NCBI RefSeq assembly: GCF_000427785.1
Contig: NZ_ATYR01000004.1
Coordinates: 186,001 to 250,000 of the forward strand
Direction of reading: 5' to 3'
Length of the DNA: 64,000 nt
Origin: Massilia alkalitolerans DSM 17462
GTDB lineage: Bacteria; Pseudomonadota; Gammaproteobacteria; Burkholderiales; Burkholderiaceae_D
The position numbers and the translations under genes were made by a program. Below, one piece after another: positions 37,812 through 46,406 of the stretch (within the stretch, counting starts at the first letter, position 1; the number at the start of each line of letters is the position of its first letter). Below the pieces are notes generated by a model that searched no databases, was not told where the DNA came from, and saw only the letters and a list, made by a program, of their open reading frames with translations.

Positions 37812-39119
37812 ATGAGCATCCACGACCTGCTCGCCAAACCCTACTACGCCTGGCGCCGCTACATTCCGAGCCGCGTTCTGTATCACCCGGACTTCTTCAG
37901 CGTGCTCGACATGCTGTCGCGGGACCAGGCCAGCATCGCCGATCTGGCCCGGCAGCGCCTGCGCAAGATCCTCGTCCACGCCCTCGAGCACGTGCCTTAT
38001 TACCAGCGCACCGTCAAACTGAGCATCGAGGAGGCGAAGAACGAACCGGTGCAGGACGTGCTGGCGGCCTTCCCCTTCCTGGCCAAGGAAGAGGTGATGT
38101 CGCAACAGCGCGATTTCCTCGACCGCCGGCTCGATCCGCAAAAGCTGATGTATGCAACCAGCGGCGGCTCTTCCGGACAGGGTATCGGCCTGTGGCGCAC
38201 CAAGCGCCTGGCCGACATCGAGAAAGCCTTCTTTACGCATGAATGGGGCAAGCTCGGCTTTTCCTTCGACAAGTCGCGCATCCTGCGCATCGGCGCCGAT
38301 GCGCGCCGCCTGGCGCACGAAGAACCGGCGCGCGTGGTCGGCAACCGCCTGATGCTGTCGCCCTACCACGTGCATGAACAGCACAAGGCGGCCATCGTGG
38401 AGGCCATCAAGCACTTCCGGCCCGAGTATGTGCATGGCTATCCGAGTTCGGTGACGGCGCTGGCCGAGCTGGTCGACTCCCGCGAACTCGATGTGCAGGT
38501 AAAGGCGGTGCTGCTGGCTTCCGAACCGGCGACGCCGGCGCAGCTCGCGTCGATTCGGCGGCTGTTCCGTGCGCCGGTGTCGCTGAACTACGGGTTGTCC
38601 GAACGAACCAACTTGGCCTTCCTGCAGGTGGATGATCGCGGTACCTCGGATTACCAGTTCCAGCCGCTGTATGGCTGGAACGAGAACCGCATGGACGGCG
38701 ACCGCCCGGAGATCGTCGGGACTTCGCTGTGGAACGATGTGATGCCGCTGATCCGCTACCGGACCAATGACTACGGCCTGATCGATGCGGATGGCCGCTG
38801 CCCGGGCATCGACGGCCGCGGACACGAATACCTGGTCGACCGGTCGGGCAAGCGCATTCCCGGGCTGTCGATCGTCATCGACGAAGTCACCTGGGACTTC
38901 GTGCGCCTGTACCAGGTGCGGCAGAAGAAGGCGGGCGAGATCACGCTGGCGGTGGTGCCGCGCCATGGCAGCCTGAACGACGAACAGCGCGCCTTCGTGC
39001 TGGACGCCCAGCAGCGCCGCTGGGGTGGCTTCTTCGACATCTCACTACAGGAAGAAAGCGATATTCCGCTGGCGCCGAACGGCAAGCGCAAGCTGGTGGT
39101 GAATTCGCTCACGACCTGA
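37812..39119 (+). CDS. CapK/PaaK-like adenylate-forming enzyme
   Basis: Protein of 435 residues of the phenylacetate-CoA ligase/CapK branch of ANL enzymes. It shows the nucleotide loop MYATSGGSSGQGIGLWRT (about 113-130), the helical HVPYYQRT N-terminal signature, LNYGLSERTNLAF (A5-like) and IRYRTNDYGLIDADGRCPGI (A7/A8-like). It would activate a carboxylate as an adenylate. Coupling to an opine-type dehydrogenase suggests synthesis or ligation of an N-substituted amino acid, but the product is unknown. Confidence 0.83.
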   Translation: MSIHDLLAKPYYAWRRYIPSRVLYHPDFFSVLDMLSRDQASIADLARQRLRKILVHALEHVPYYQRTVKLSIEEAKNEPVQDVLAAFPFLAKEEVMSQQRDFLDRRLDPQKLMYATSGGSSGQGIGLWRTKRLADIEKAFFTHEWGKLGFSFDKSRILRIGADARRLAHEEPARVVGNRLMLSPYHVHEQHKAAIVEAIKHFRPEYVHGYPSSVTALAELVDSRELDVQVKAVLLASEPATPAQLASIRRLFRAPVSLNYGLSERTNLAFLQVDDRGTSDYQFQPLYGWNENRMDGDRPEIVGTSLWNDVMPLIRYRTNDYGLIDADGRCPGIDGRGHEYLVDRSGKRIPGLSIVIDEVTWDFVRLYQVRQKKAGEITLAVVPRHGSLNDEQRAFVLDAQQRRWGGFFDISLQEESDIPLAPNGKRKLVVNSLTT

Positions 39120-39126
39120 TGCGCGA

Positions 39127-39147
39127 CCCCGGCGGCTTATGCCGGGG
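39127..39147. terminator. Stem-loop between convergent genes
   Basis: CCCCGGC-N7-GCCGGGG sits between the adenylating-enzyme gene and the last gene of the T6SS minus-strand unit. It has no clear T-run on either side, so terminator function is tentative. Confidence 0.4.
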
Positions 39148-40537
39148 GACGCACCAGGGCGGCACTGCGCAGGTAAGGATCCTCGTTGCCGATACACAGG
39201 ATCGGCGCGCCGCGCTCCAGCGCATAGTGCCGTGCCAGTGCCAGTACCATCACGAAGGGCACGGCCCCGCAGCTTCCACTGCCCAGACCGACGCGAATGA
39301 TGTCGTCCGCGGCATCGACCTGCGGGATCGCCGGCGCGCTCAGGCCCATCAGCTCGAGCACCCGATTGGGACGGTGCGCAGTATCGGCCACGACCATAGT
39401 GATCTGGGAGATATCCACAGCCGCCGCCTTGCTTGCCTGCTCGACCAGCTCCAGCAGCAGGCTTAAATCGACGCGTTTGGTATCGTCGGCCGAGGTGTCG
39501 CGACGGCGCTCGGTGACCGGGTCGAGCAATGTGAACTCGGCGCCGCAGGCATGGGCCAGTTCCAGGTCCGTCAACAGCAAGCCAGCAGCGCCTTCGCCCG
39601 GAATCTGGCCACGAGCTTGCGAGGAGGTGAACAGGGACGACTGCGCAGCCAGGCGGTCGATGCTTTCCTGTCCGATCAGTGAAGCGCAGGCGATGACGAG
39701 GGCTAGCGTTGGGGCCTTGCTCGATGTGGTGCCCGGAATGAGCTGCGTGATGATGGTCGCCGGTGAGACGTGCTCCTGTTCAGGGATGTCCGGGGTGACG
39801 ATGCTGGCTTCCGGCCAGCCGTATTGGCTCACCGTATGCTTGAGCCACGTCGTCGCCGCGCGTCGGATGTCGACAGGCCAGTCACCGGGGAGCATCAGCC
39901 TGAGCTGGAGCGTTGGCGGGCTTTCCTCGTAGGGCAGCAGGTCACCGGCGGCGATACTGGCGAGTTCGGCTGCTACGCCGCTGGCCAAAGTGATGGCACG
40001 CCATTGTTCTTCGGAGAGGTGGACCTGCAGGCCCTGGCTGGACAGCCAGTCGGCAATGTCGTCCTGCAGCGCTCCGTCGTGCGCATCGTCGCTGCGTGCG
40101 GTCATGACGGGGAACCCGTTGTCGTCGACCAGTTCCTTGTCCAGGTCGGCGCGCGCTTCGTTGTCGGCGATGGCGCAGGCGAGTTCTTCGGCAGAGCTGC
40201 CGTGTGGGGAGCGCAGTGCCGTGGCGACGATTGCCAGCACAGGTGTGCCAGGTACCGCATCGGCTCGCGATGTGGCAGAAGCCGGCTTTGAGGTGCTGGC
40301 CGGGATGGACGCGGCACGGGCCATGATCGCTTTCTGGCTACCCCATAAAGCGAACAGGACGCCTAAGGGGAAAACGAGCAGGGCCAGTGCCAGTTCGCCA
40401 GTTCCAGGATTCTGATCCGTCTGGTGCCAATACCAGAGCGCGATTGCCCAGCAGACGATGAAGGTGGTGATAACGATTGCGCCTAGTTTGAACCACTCGG
40501 CAGGCAAGCGCGCCGGTGTCGTTGTAGTTGTTGTCAT
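39137..40537 (-). CDS. T6SS-associated membrane protein with thiolase-like domain
   Basis: Protein of 466 residues with two N-terminal membrane helices (about 17-37 and 48-66) and a large C-terminal region. Segments such as IPGEGAAGLLLTDLELAHACG and IIRVGLGSGSCGAVPFVMVLALARHYAL recall the beta-ketoacyl synthase/thiolase fold, apparently without a catalytic Cys-His-His set. Position directly after PAAR in a T6SS toxin cassette suggests an accessory or adaptor role for effector loading. Function is inferred from context only. Confidence 0.55.
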   Translation of the reverse strand: MTTTTTTPARLPAEWFKLGAIVITTFIVCWAIALWYWHQTDQNPGTGELALALLVFPLGVLFALWGSQKAIMARAASIPASTSKPASATSRADAVPGTPVLAIVATALRSPHGSSAEELACAIADNEARADLDKELVDDNGFPVMTARSDDAHDGALQDDIADWLSSQGLQVHLSEEQWRAITLASGVAAELASIAAGDLLPYEESPPTLQLRLMLPGDWPVDIRRAATTWLKHTVSQYGWPEASIVTPDIPEQEHVSPATIITQLIPGTTSSKAPTLALVIACASLIGQESIDRLAAQSSLFTSSQARGQIPGEGAAGLLLTDLELAHACGAEFTLLDPVTERRRDTSADDTKRVDLSLLLELVEQASKAAAVDISQITMVVADTAHRPNRVLELMGLSAPAIPQVDAADDIIRVGLGSGSCGAVPFVMVLALARHYALERGAPILCIGNEDPYLRSAALVRPPA

Positions 40538-40546
40538 CTCAGTCGC

Positions 40547-40810
40547 TCAGATGTTGTCTATTGTTGCCTGCTGGCCGGCTATCAGGGTGGCGCCGCAGGC
40601 GGTTTTGTCGCCGTGACGTGCGGCCGGTTTGCCGTCGATGATCAAGGTCGAGTCGCCGCTGATGATTGGGCTGGATCCGTGCTTGGGACAGCTAGTCTTG
40701 TCGCCCATCCGAGCGATACCGACGCCACCGGTATCGCTATGCGGGGATGCTTCGACCACTACTCCTCCATGCGACGTTTTGTCACCGAGCTTGATCAGTG
40801 GACCTGCCAT
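40547..40810 (-). CDS. PAAR domain protein (T6SS spike tip)
   Basis: An 87-residue stand-alone PAAR protein. The repeats LIKLGDKTSHGG, ARMGDKTSCPKHGSSPI and AARHGDKTACGATLI contain the metal-binding His and Cys residues that form the cone capping the VgrG trimer. No toxin extension is present, so it should sharpen the spike and carry the separately encoded effector. It lies between the immunity gene and the thiolase-like gene. Confidence 0.92.
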   Translation of the reverse strand: MAGPLIKLGDKTSHGGVVVEASPHSDTGGVGIARMGDKTSCPKHGSSPIISGDSTLIIDGKPAARHGDKTACGATLIAGQQATIDNI

Positions 40811-40851
40811 GATGTCTCCTTAAGAAGTCTTAACCAATTGAAAAACGGCGG

Positions 40852-41952
40852 CTAATCCTGTTTCTCATCCAACTGCCATATCGTATTTCCGTAGCTAGAA
40901 TCCAGTTTAGGGAAGATGTCGCCCTTGCCGAAAAAGCGGCGTGAACCTGGAGACGCTGGGCTGAAATAAAAGCCGCTCATCTCGCAGTGCTCTCCTGCTT
41001 CAACGCGTCGCTCTTTACGTTCTACCTGATCAGCCTCAGTATCGATTTCTTCAAATTCGCCTTCTAGACATTCAATGTAAAACCACTTCGAAGGCGCGGA
41101 TGTGAATGCATTACGCGCAACGAGACTTGGAGCAAGGTCTGGGGTAAAGTCTTCGGAGTAAAAAGGATCTTCTTTTAATTGCGGGTCGTTCGCGTTTTTC
41201 CTGACGAATTCAAGCATTGCTTGACCATCTAGCCATAGTTTAGATCTGCCGACGTTGGCAAGGGCGCGTTGACCTAGATCGTTAAAGATGGAACACTCTA
41301 GAAGCTTTCCGTATTCATTACCGTTCCATGCAAATTGCAGGGCGCCATCAGGATACTCGGAAGACACATAAACACCGTTTTTTGGCGGAATGTCGCCAGT
41401 TTCGCAACTAATGTCTTCACGAATCCTAAACTTGGGCAACCGAGGAAATTGCGATGCATGCTCTTGCCACGCTAAAGCAAGAGAAAAATCATCCCATCTG
41501 CCATCGATTTGGCCCTTTTCCATCGTGTCATCAATATTTCCAGCATATCTTGTAATAGACGCAAACATCTCATCAAATTGTTCCTCCTCATCAGGCAGAG
41601 CCCACTGCATTGAAAACTCTGCCATTCCCCGACCGCACTGATAAGCTCCAGTTCTATGGTAAATTTCTGAAGCGCGATCTGCCATGTGTTTTGCAACTGA
41701 CAGTCCAAAATCCGCTAGAAACGACCAAGCGTGATTGGACCAATTTTCGCTGGTGTCACGCTCTCCCCACTGAGAACTCTTCAGGAAACGGTCCCTGCCT
41801 TCATCACGGCTCTTGTCTAATATTCCGTCAACGAACGTTTGAAGTGCACGAACGCGCTCATGAAGGCCTTTTAAATATTCATCAGATGCAAAAAAGTAGA
41901 GCAGCATTGCTTGCTTCTTTTGCCATGTGGTCAAGGTTTTTTTCGATGTCAT
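40852..41952 (-). CDS. Imm71/Imm72-type immunity protein
   Basis: Protein of 366 residues without signal peptide. The mid-region motif PPKNGVYVSSEYPDGALQFAWNGNEYGKLLECSIFNDLGQRAL and the C-terminal SGFYFSPASPGSRRFFGKGDIFP match my recollection of polymorphic-toxin immunity families Imm71/Imm72. It is encoded 34 bp after the effector gene and shares its lower GC content. It should neutralise that toxin in the cytoplasm. Confidence 0.75.
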   Translation of the reverse strand: MTSKKTLTTWQKKQAMLLYFFASDEYLKGLHERVRALQTFVDGILDKSRDEGRDRFLKSSQWGERDTSENWSNHAWSFLADFGLSVAKHMADRASEIYHRTGAYQCGRGMAEFSMQWALPDEEEQFDEMFASITRYAGNIDDTMEKGQIDGRWDDFSLALAWQEHASQFPRLPKFRIREDISCETGDIPPKNGVYVSSEYPDGALQFAWNGNEYGKLLECSIFNDLGQRALANVGRSKLWLDGQAMLEFVRKNANDPQLKEDPFYSEDFTPDLAPSLVARNAFTSAPSKWFYIECLEGEFEEIDTEADQVERKERRVEAGEHCEMSGFYFSPASPGSRRFFGKGDIFPKLDSSYGNTIWQLDEKQD

Positions 41953-41986
41953 ATTGTCTTTCGCCTCTTGATTTCGAGAAGATAAA

Positions 41987-43543
41987 CTATGGCTTAAATG
42001 AAGTCACTTGCCCCGGTAAGGCAGGTAAGCCAATTTTGTCTGGAAATCCACTACCATCAAAATCGGTGTATCCCCATCCCGTTTCAAACGGACCGCTTAT
42101 GTTTGGATGCGTGATCTTCTGTCGAATCCCCAAATATTCTTCTTGCTCCGGCTTTGGTAATTTATAAAACTCATCTTGGCTAATCGACTTGTCCAGCGTA
42201 TTTGCATCATTTTTCTTGTAGTACCTCATTACGTCGTTTCGCCGATCATTCCTTTCAACGTTAAATACGATTTGTTCTCCGCCACCTTCCAAATACCTGT
42301 CCGGTAGCGCATCTTTTTTCTGACTTGATGCCGGACCTCTCCATACTTTCAGTGTTTCCCCAGGTTTGATGTCATAAACCACGAATTGGCCGTTCACATT
42401 CCAGTCAGGCCAGACGGCCAGAAATTTCCGCCAAGCCGCACGTGGATCGGGAGAATTCTGAATCTCGTTAAAAACTTTTTCACTGATCCAACAATCGCTC
42501 ATCGCCCGACTGTTTGGCGATAGTATGCGGATAAGTCGTGCGGGGCCTTCTATTTCATCAGCAGTGAGTTTATGAAAAGACTTAATGTTTTGCTCTGTTA
42601 AACTGGGCCAGCCGTCCTTCACCTTTTTTGCTACACTTTCAGCGTAGCGTTTTGGATTTGCTTCGGACCAGCGAAGATTGTTACCTTCGCTAAGCCATTT
42701 TGGACACGGACGCGGCTTTCGCATCAAAGTAACTGCAGTCGCTTCAGGTAACGCACCGCGATAATGCACATTGTTCAGATTGACAATCGCTTTCTTGCTT
42801 AGTGCCGTTTCGTCCAACAAGCGCAGAATGACTGCGTCAAATATGGCGTCAATAGTAAGATTGACCTTTGCTATTCCTTCGGTCGCTCGAGAGCGTACCC
42901 ACATCACTTGCTCTAATGCTTGAGAGGCTTTAGGTCCAACTACCGGGATATGAGAAACCTTGTCGCTAAGTTGTCGCAGCGTTGCGATTGCGGAATCGAA
43001 TGCTTTGATAAGTTCTGTAGCACCAGTTTTTGATTTGACTTTCTTGATTTCGTTAGCCAGCCAAGAAAAAACATCATCGATTTTGTGTTCTCGCAGATAT
43101 TTTTGAAAAACTCTTCGACGGAGCAGCGCTACAACCCATGTAATAGCCTTGTCTACGGCGCTTATAATGGCGTTTCCGCCGGCGCGTCGAATGAAGGCAA
43201 AGAAGATCTTTAAAACACCTTTCACAAACGAACCGAGGAAAGGCACCAAGCCGATCAGTGTCAGAGCAAGCGCTACCCAAGCCCAGGTATCAGAGGTGTC
43301 TTGATGGAGCTTCTTGCAATTAGCAATCAGGTCGCGCACATCGCAGATCTGATCAACCAAAGGAATCATCGATATCGCCGCGTCGGCGACGATCTGCCCG
43401 GTAGAGCGGTTCTCATTGAAGTCCCCCTGAACCGCCTGCCAGAACCATTCCCATGGATTGGAACTTACCTCTTCCTCGGGGCGCTGCTCGTTCGTGGTCC
43501 AGGCGAGGGCATCACGCATCTGTGTCGTATTAATGTCAGGCAT
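41987..43543 (-). CDS. T6SS polymorphic toxin effector, possibly TNT-like
   Basis: Protein of 518 residues. The N-terminal region NPWEWFWQAVQGDFN, followed by TGQIVADAAISMIPLVDQICDVRDLIANC, is a module I recall ahead of varied T6SS toxins. A hydrophobic stretch occupies 87-118 and a helical linker reaches about 370. The C-terminal toxin region has VVYDIKPGETLKVWRGPASS (388-407) and EGGGEQIVF (419-427), which resembles the GGGxQ motif of TNT-type NAD glycohydrolases. That assignment is a hypothesis. It is AT-rich relative to vgrG, as expected for a swapped cassette. Confidence 0.65.
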   Translation of the reverse strand: MPDINTTQMRDALAWTTNEQRPEEEVSSNPWEWFWQAVQGDFNENRSTGQIVADAAISMIPLVDQICDVRDLIANCKKLHQDTSDTWAWVALALTLIGLVPFLGSFVKGVLKIFFAFIRRAGGNAIISAVDKAITWVVALLRRRVFQKYLREHKIDDVFSWLANEIKKVKSKTGATELIKAFDSAIATLRQLSDKVSHIPVVGPKASQALEQVMWVRSRATEGIAKVNLTIDAIFDAVILRLLDETALSKKAIVNLNNVHYRGALPEATAVTLMRKPRPCPKWLSEGNNLRWSEANPKRYAESVAKKVKDGWPSLTEQNIKSFHKLTADEIEGPARLIRILSPNSRAMSDCWISEKVFNEIQNSPDPRAAWRKFLAVWPDWNVNGQFVVYDIKPGETLKVWRGPASSQKKDALPDRYLEGGGEQIVFNVERNDRRNDVMRYYKKNDANTLDKSISQDEFYKLPKPEQEEYLGIRQKITHPNISGPFETGWGYTDFDGSGFPDKIGLPALPGQVTSFKP

Positions 43544-43580
43544 GGATTACTCCGACGAAGACAGTGGGCAGATGTCGCGA

Positions 43581-46406
43581 TCAACCAAGTAACTTTTGCA
43601 AGGGGTCATGTGGTTTTTCGTCCTTCGGCTTGCGCGGTTTGTACACCACCTTTTTCACTGGCTTGTTGTCGACGTTCTCATGACGTGCTTTCCCGTTCGC
43701 GTCCAGTGTCCCCGTCAGCACGGGCCCCTTATCGAAATGGATTTCGTACTCCACGTCAGGGATGCCTTCCCCAACCTCAGCATCCAGGTAGTTCAGTGAA
43801 ATCCAGTGAGGCTCTTCCTCGCCCAGCTCACTCGGCAGGTTCTGGAGATTGGCAGTCTGGCGACCGCCCTTATCAAACACGTGCTGTCCACCCTTGACGG
43901 AAAACGTCCCCGGACACGCAAACGTAATGTCCCCACCCTCCAGCGTGATCGACGACTCCCCCGCCTGCAGCACGATCTTTTCCTTTGCCTTGATCTCGAT
44001 GCAGTCATTCACCGAGATCACCGTGATCTCCTTGTCCGCCAGGATCTCCAACGCATCCGTATGCGCCTGCAAGGACACCGGCCCATTCGCCGCAATCGCC
44101 TGAATCCCACCCGAGTGGGTAAACAGGCTGGTAGCCCCACCCGACACCGACGAAAACGTATGCCCCGCCGTCATGTGCAGATCCGACTGCGTCGTCCAGT
44201 GCAGATGCCTCCCCGCGTACAGCACCGTCGACGCCGGCGTCGCCCAGTTGATGCTGGCCGCCGAATCCATCAGCACGATCGGCGACCCGAACTTCTCCAC
44301 AGGTTGCGACATGTCGAGCTCGCGCGACCCCGGCTTGGCCTTGAACGCCGGCTGCCCATTCACTGGCCCTTCATACTTGCCTTTGGCCGCAGGATCGATC
44401 TGCTCGATAAACGTCTCTTGCGCCTTCAAGGCATCCTTGCTGAACAAGGCCTGCTGCGCCGCCGCGGCATCCGCCAGCTTGGTCGACAGCTCATGCGCAC
44501 TCTTGAACTGCGCCACCGCCTCCGCCACATCCATCTGCGTCGAGGTCACGCTGGGTCCTTGTGCACGCCGGGCGCGTGTGGACAGCAACACACCTTCTCC
44601 ACCGCGAATCACCGCCCAGGCATCGGTGCGCAGCTCGAATCCACTGCCGCGATAAGCACCACGTTGCGAGGTACCAGGCTCCTGATGGATCAGGTAACCC
44701 AGATTGAGTTGACTAGCGCCGACGCTGGTCGCCAGCCGCATGCGCAGCTGCCCGGTCGTGTCGTCGATCTGCCACTGGTTGTAGCCGCTGCCGTCGAAGT
44801 TGCGGGTATGGATCCCCGACAGCACCCCCGCATGGTTGGCGTTTGAGTCGACGCCGGCCGAGAACGGCGGCAGGTCCGCCCCGTTATAGAGCTGCGCCAC
44901 GATCACCGGCCGGTCGATATCGCCTTCGATGAAGTCGACCAGCACCTCGGTCCCGATACGCGGCGTGAACACCGTCCCCCAGTTCGGCCCGGCCAGCGCC
45001 TCGGCCACGCGTACCCAGGTGCCGGAGGTCTCGTTCCCCGGAGCGCAGCCCTTGTCGTCGGTGTTGTGCGCCATCCCGCCCGGGTTCGGACGCGCACCCC
45101 GCTGCCAGGCGAACTGGATCCGCACCTGGTGATCGCGGTTGGTGGTCGATACCGCATCCGCCAGCCCGACGACCAGGGCACACTGCGGCCCCGGCGCCGT
45201 GGTCCGGTGCGGCGCCACCGTCAAGGAAGGAACGAGCGGCACCACCTCGCGCACGCAGGAAAACGCGTTGCGGTAGGTCCCATGCTCGACACCGGACGAG
45301 ACGGCGCCTGCCACCCCCGTCCGGAAGTTGTTGCGCGCCTCGTGCCGCACCGACAGCAGCTTGAAGGCGTTCTCACCGTCGGGATAACGGTCGTGCTGGC
45401 TCAGGTAAAAAGCATGGCCGGCCGCCAGCCTGCGCACCGCCCCGGTCCCGTCGAACACCTTGTTCCCGAGCTCCAGCGCCTGCAGCATCAATTCGCTGTG
45501 CGTATCGGCGGCGCCGCGCTCGGTGGCGATGCGTTCGCCGCTGCCGTCGTACAGGTGCAGCGGCGGCAGGTCCCCCGCATCGAGATGCGAGACGTGTTCG
45601 TACGCGGGCGCCAGCAGCTGCGCCGGATCCCAGCTGCTGATCGCCACGCTGTTGGCCTGCACGCTGCGGCGCGCCCGGAAGCCGTCGATCGCATCATCCT
45701 GCTCGGTAGCACGCACGCCATGAAAGCGCAGGACCTCACCGCCCGGCGTGGCGGGCGCAATCGCCCTGCTGTCGAACACGATCAGCCGGTGCTTCGCCTG
45801 ACCGTCCGCGCCATTTTCCGCATCCTCCGCCTGCTCGTGCTCGAAGCGCCAGTTCAGGCCCTCCGATGCCAGCAGCCGCGTGAAGAAATCCAGGTCGCTC
45901 TCGCGGTATTGGGTGCAGACCGCCCGCGGCAGCAGGTCCTGCGTGATGTCGAAATCAAAACGTAGCTGTGGATAATCCGCGAGTAATTCACAGACGATAT
46001 CGCGGACGTTCTTGTCCTGGAAGATGTAGCTGTCGCGTCGCAGCGCCAGCATCGATAGCGCCGGCTCCAGCCGCAGACGGTAGCGCGCCACGCCGCCATC
46101 CGCTCCCAGCCACGAAGCCGCCGTACACAGCCCGTGCCACATGCGCCGCGAACCGTCCGGCTGCAGCAGTCCGATGCTCAGCTCTTCGCCGATGAACAGC
46201 CCCAGGTCGAGGTCCGTCGAGGTGCTGAGCGCATCCACGTCGAACGCGAACAGTGCATTGACCGCCTCGACCCCGCTGAAGGCTTCCGCCACCAGGGATT
46301 CGGGCAGGCCGCTATCCTGGCTGCTTGCCAGGGTGATGAGCCGTGCGTGCTGGCTCAGCCCCGTGCCAAAGATGCCCAGGGCCGGGAAATCCGGTACCGC
46401 CTTCAT
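43581..46406 (-). CDS. vgrG: T6SS spike protein VgrG (TssI)
   Basis: Spike protein of 941 residues. The gp27-like N-terminal half includes FDITQDLLPRAVCTQYRESDLDFFTRLLASEGLNW. The OB-fold and gp5-like region follows (HQVRIQFAWQRGARPNPGG, NWGTVFTPRIGTEVLVDFIEGDIDRPVIVAQLYN). A DUF2345 beta-helix and C-terminal extension end KPKDEKPHDPLQ and may dock the downstream effector. The ATG at 46406 overlaps the tssK stop by 4 bp. The same frame is open far upstream, but only as a tssK shadow. Confidence 0.93.
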   Translation of the reverse strand: MKAVPDFPALGIFGTGLSQHARLITLASSQDSGLPESLVAEAFSGVEAVNALFAFDVDALSTSTDLDLGLFIGEELSIGLLQPDGSRRMWHGLCTAASWLGADGGVARYRLRLEPALSMLALRRDSYIFQDKNVRDIVCELLADYPQLRFDFDITQDLLPRAVCTQYRESDLDFFTRLLASEGLNWRFEHEQAEDAENGADGQAKHRLIVFDSRAIAPATPGGEVLRFHGVRATEQDDAIDGFRARRSVQANSVAISSWDPAQLLAPAYEHVSHLDAGDLPPLHLYDGSGERIATERGAADTHSELMLQALELGNKVFDGTGAVRRLAAGHAFYLSQHDRYPDGENAFKLLSVRHEARNNFRTGVAGAVSSGVEHGTYRNAFSCVREVVPLVPSLTVAPHRTTAPGPQCALVVGLADAVSTTNRDHQVRIQFAWQRGARPNPGGMAHNTDDKGCAPGNETSGTWVRVAEALAGPNWGTVFTPRIGTEVLVDFIEGDIDRPVIVAQLYNGADLPPFSAGVDSNANHAGVLSGIHTRNFDGSGYNQWQIDDTTGQLRMRLATSVGASQLNLGYLIHQEPGTSQRGAYRGSGFELRTDAWAVIRGGEGVLLSTRARRAQGPSVTSTQMDVAEAVAQFKSAHELSTKLADAAAAQQALFSKDALKAQETFIEQIDPAAKGKYEGPVNGQPAFKAKPGSRELDMSQPVEKFGSPIVLMDSAASINWATPASTVLYAGRHLHWTTQSDLHMTAGHTFSSVSGGATSLFTHSGGIQAIAANGPVSLQAHTDALEILADKEITVISVNDCIEIKAKEKIVLQAGESSITLEGGDITFACPGTFSVKGGQHVFDKGGRQTANLQNLPSELGEEEPHWISLNYLDAEVGEGIPDVEYEIHFDKGPVLTGTLDANGKARHENVDNKPVKKVVYKPRKPKDEKPHDPLQKLLG

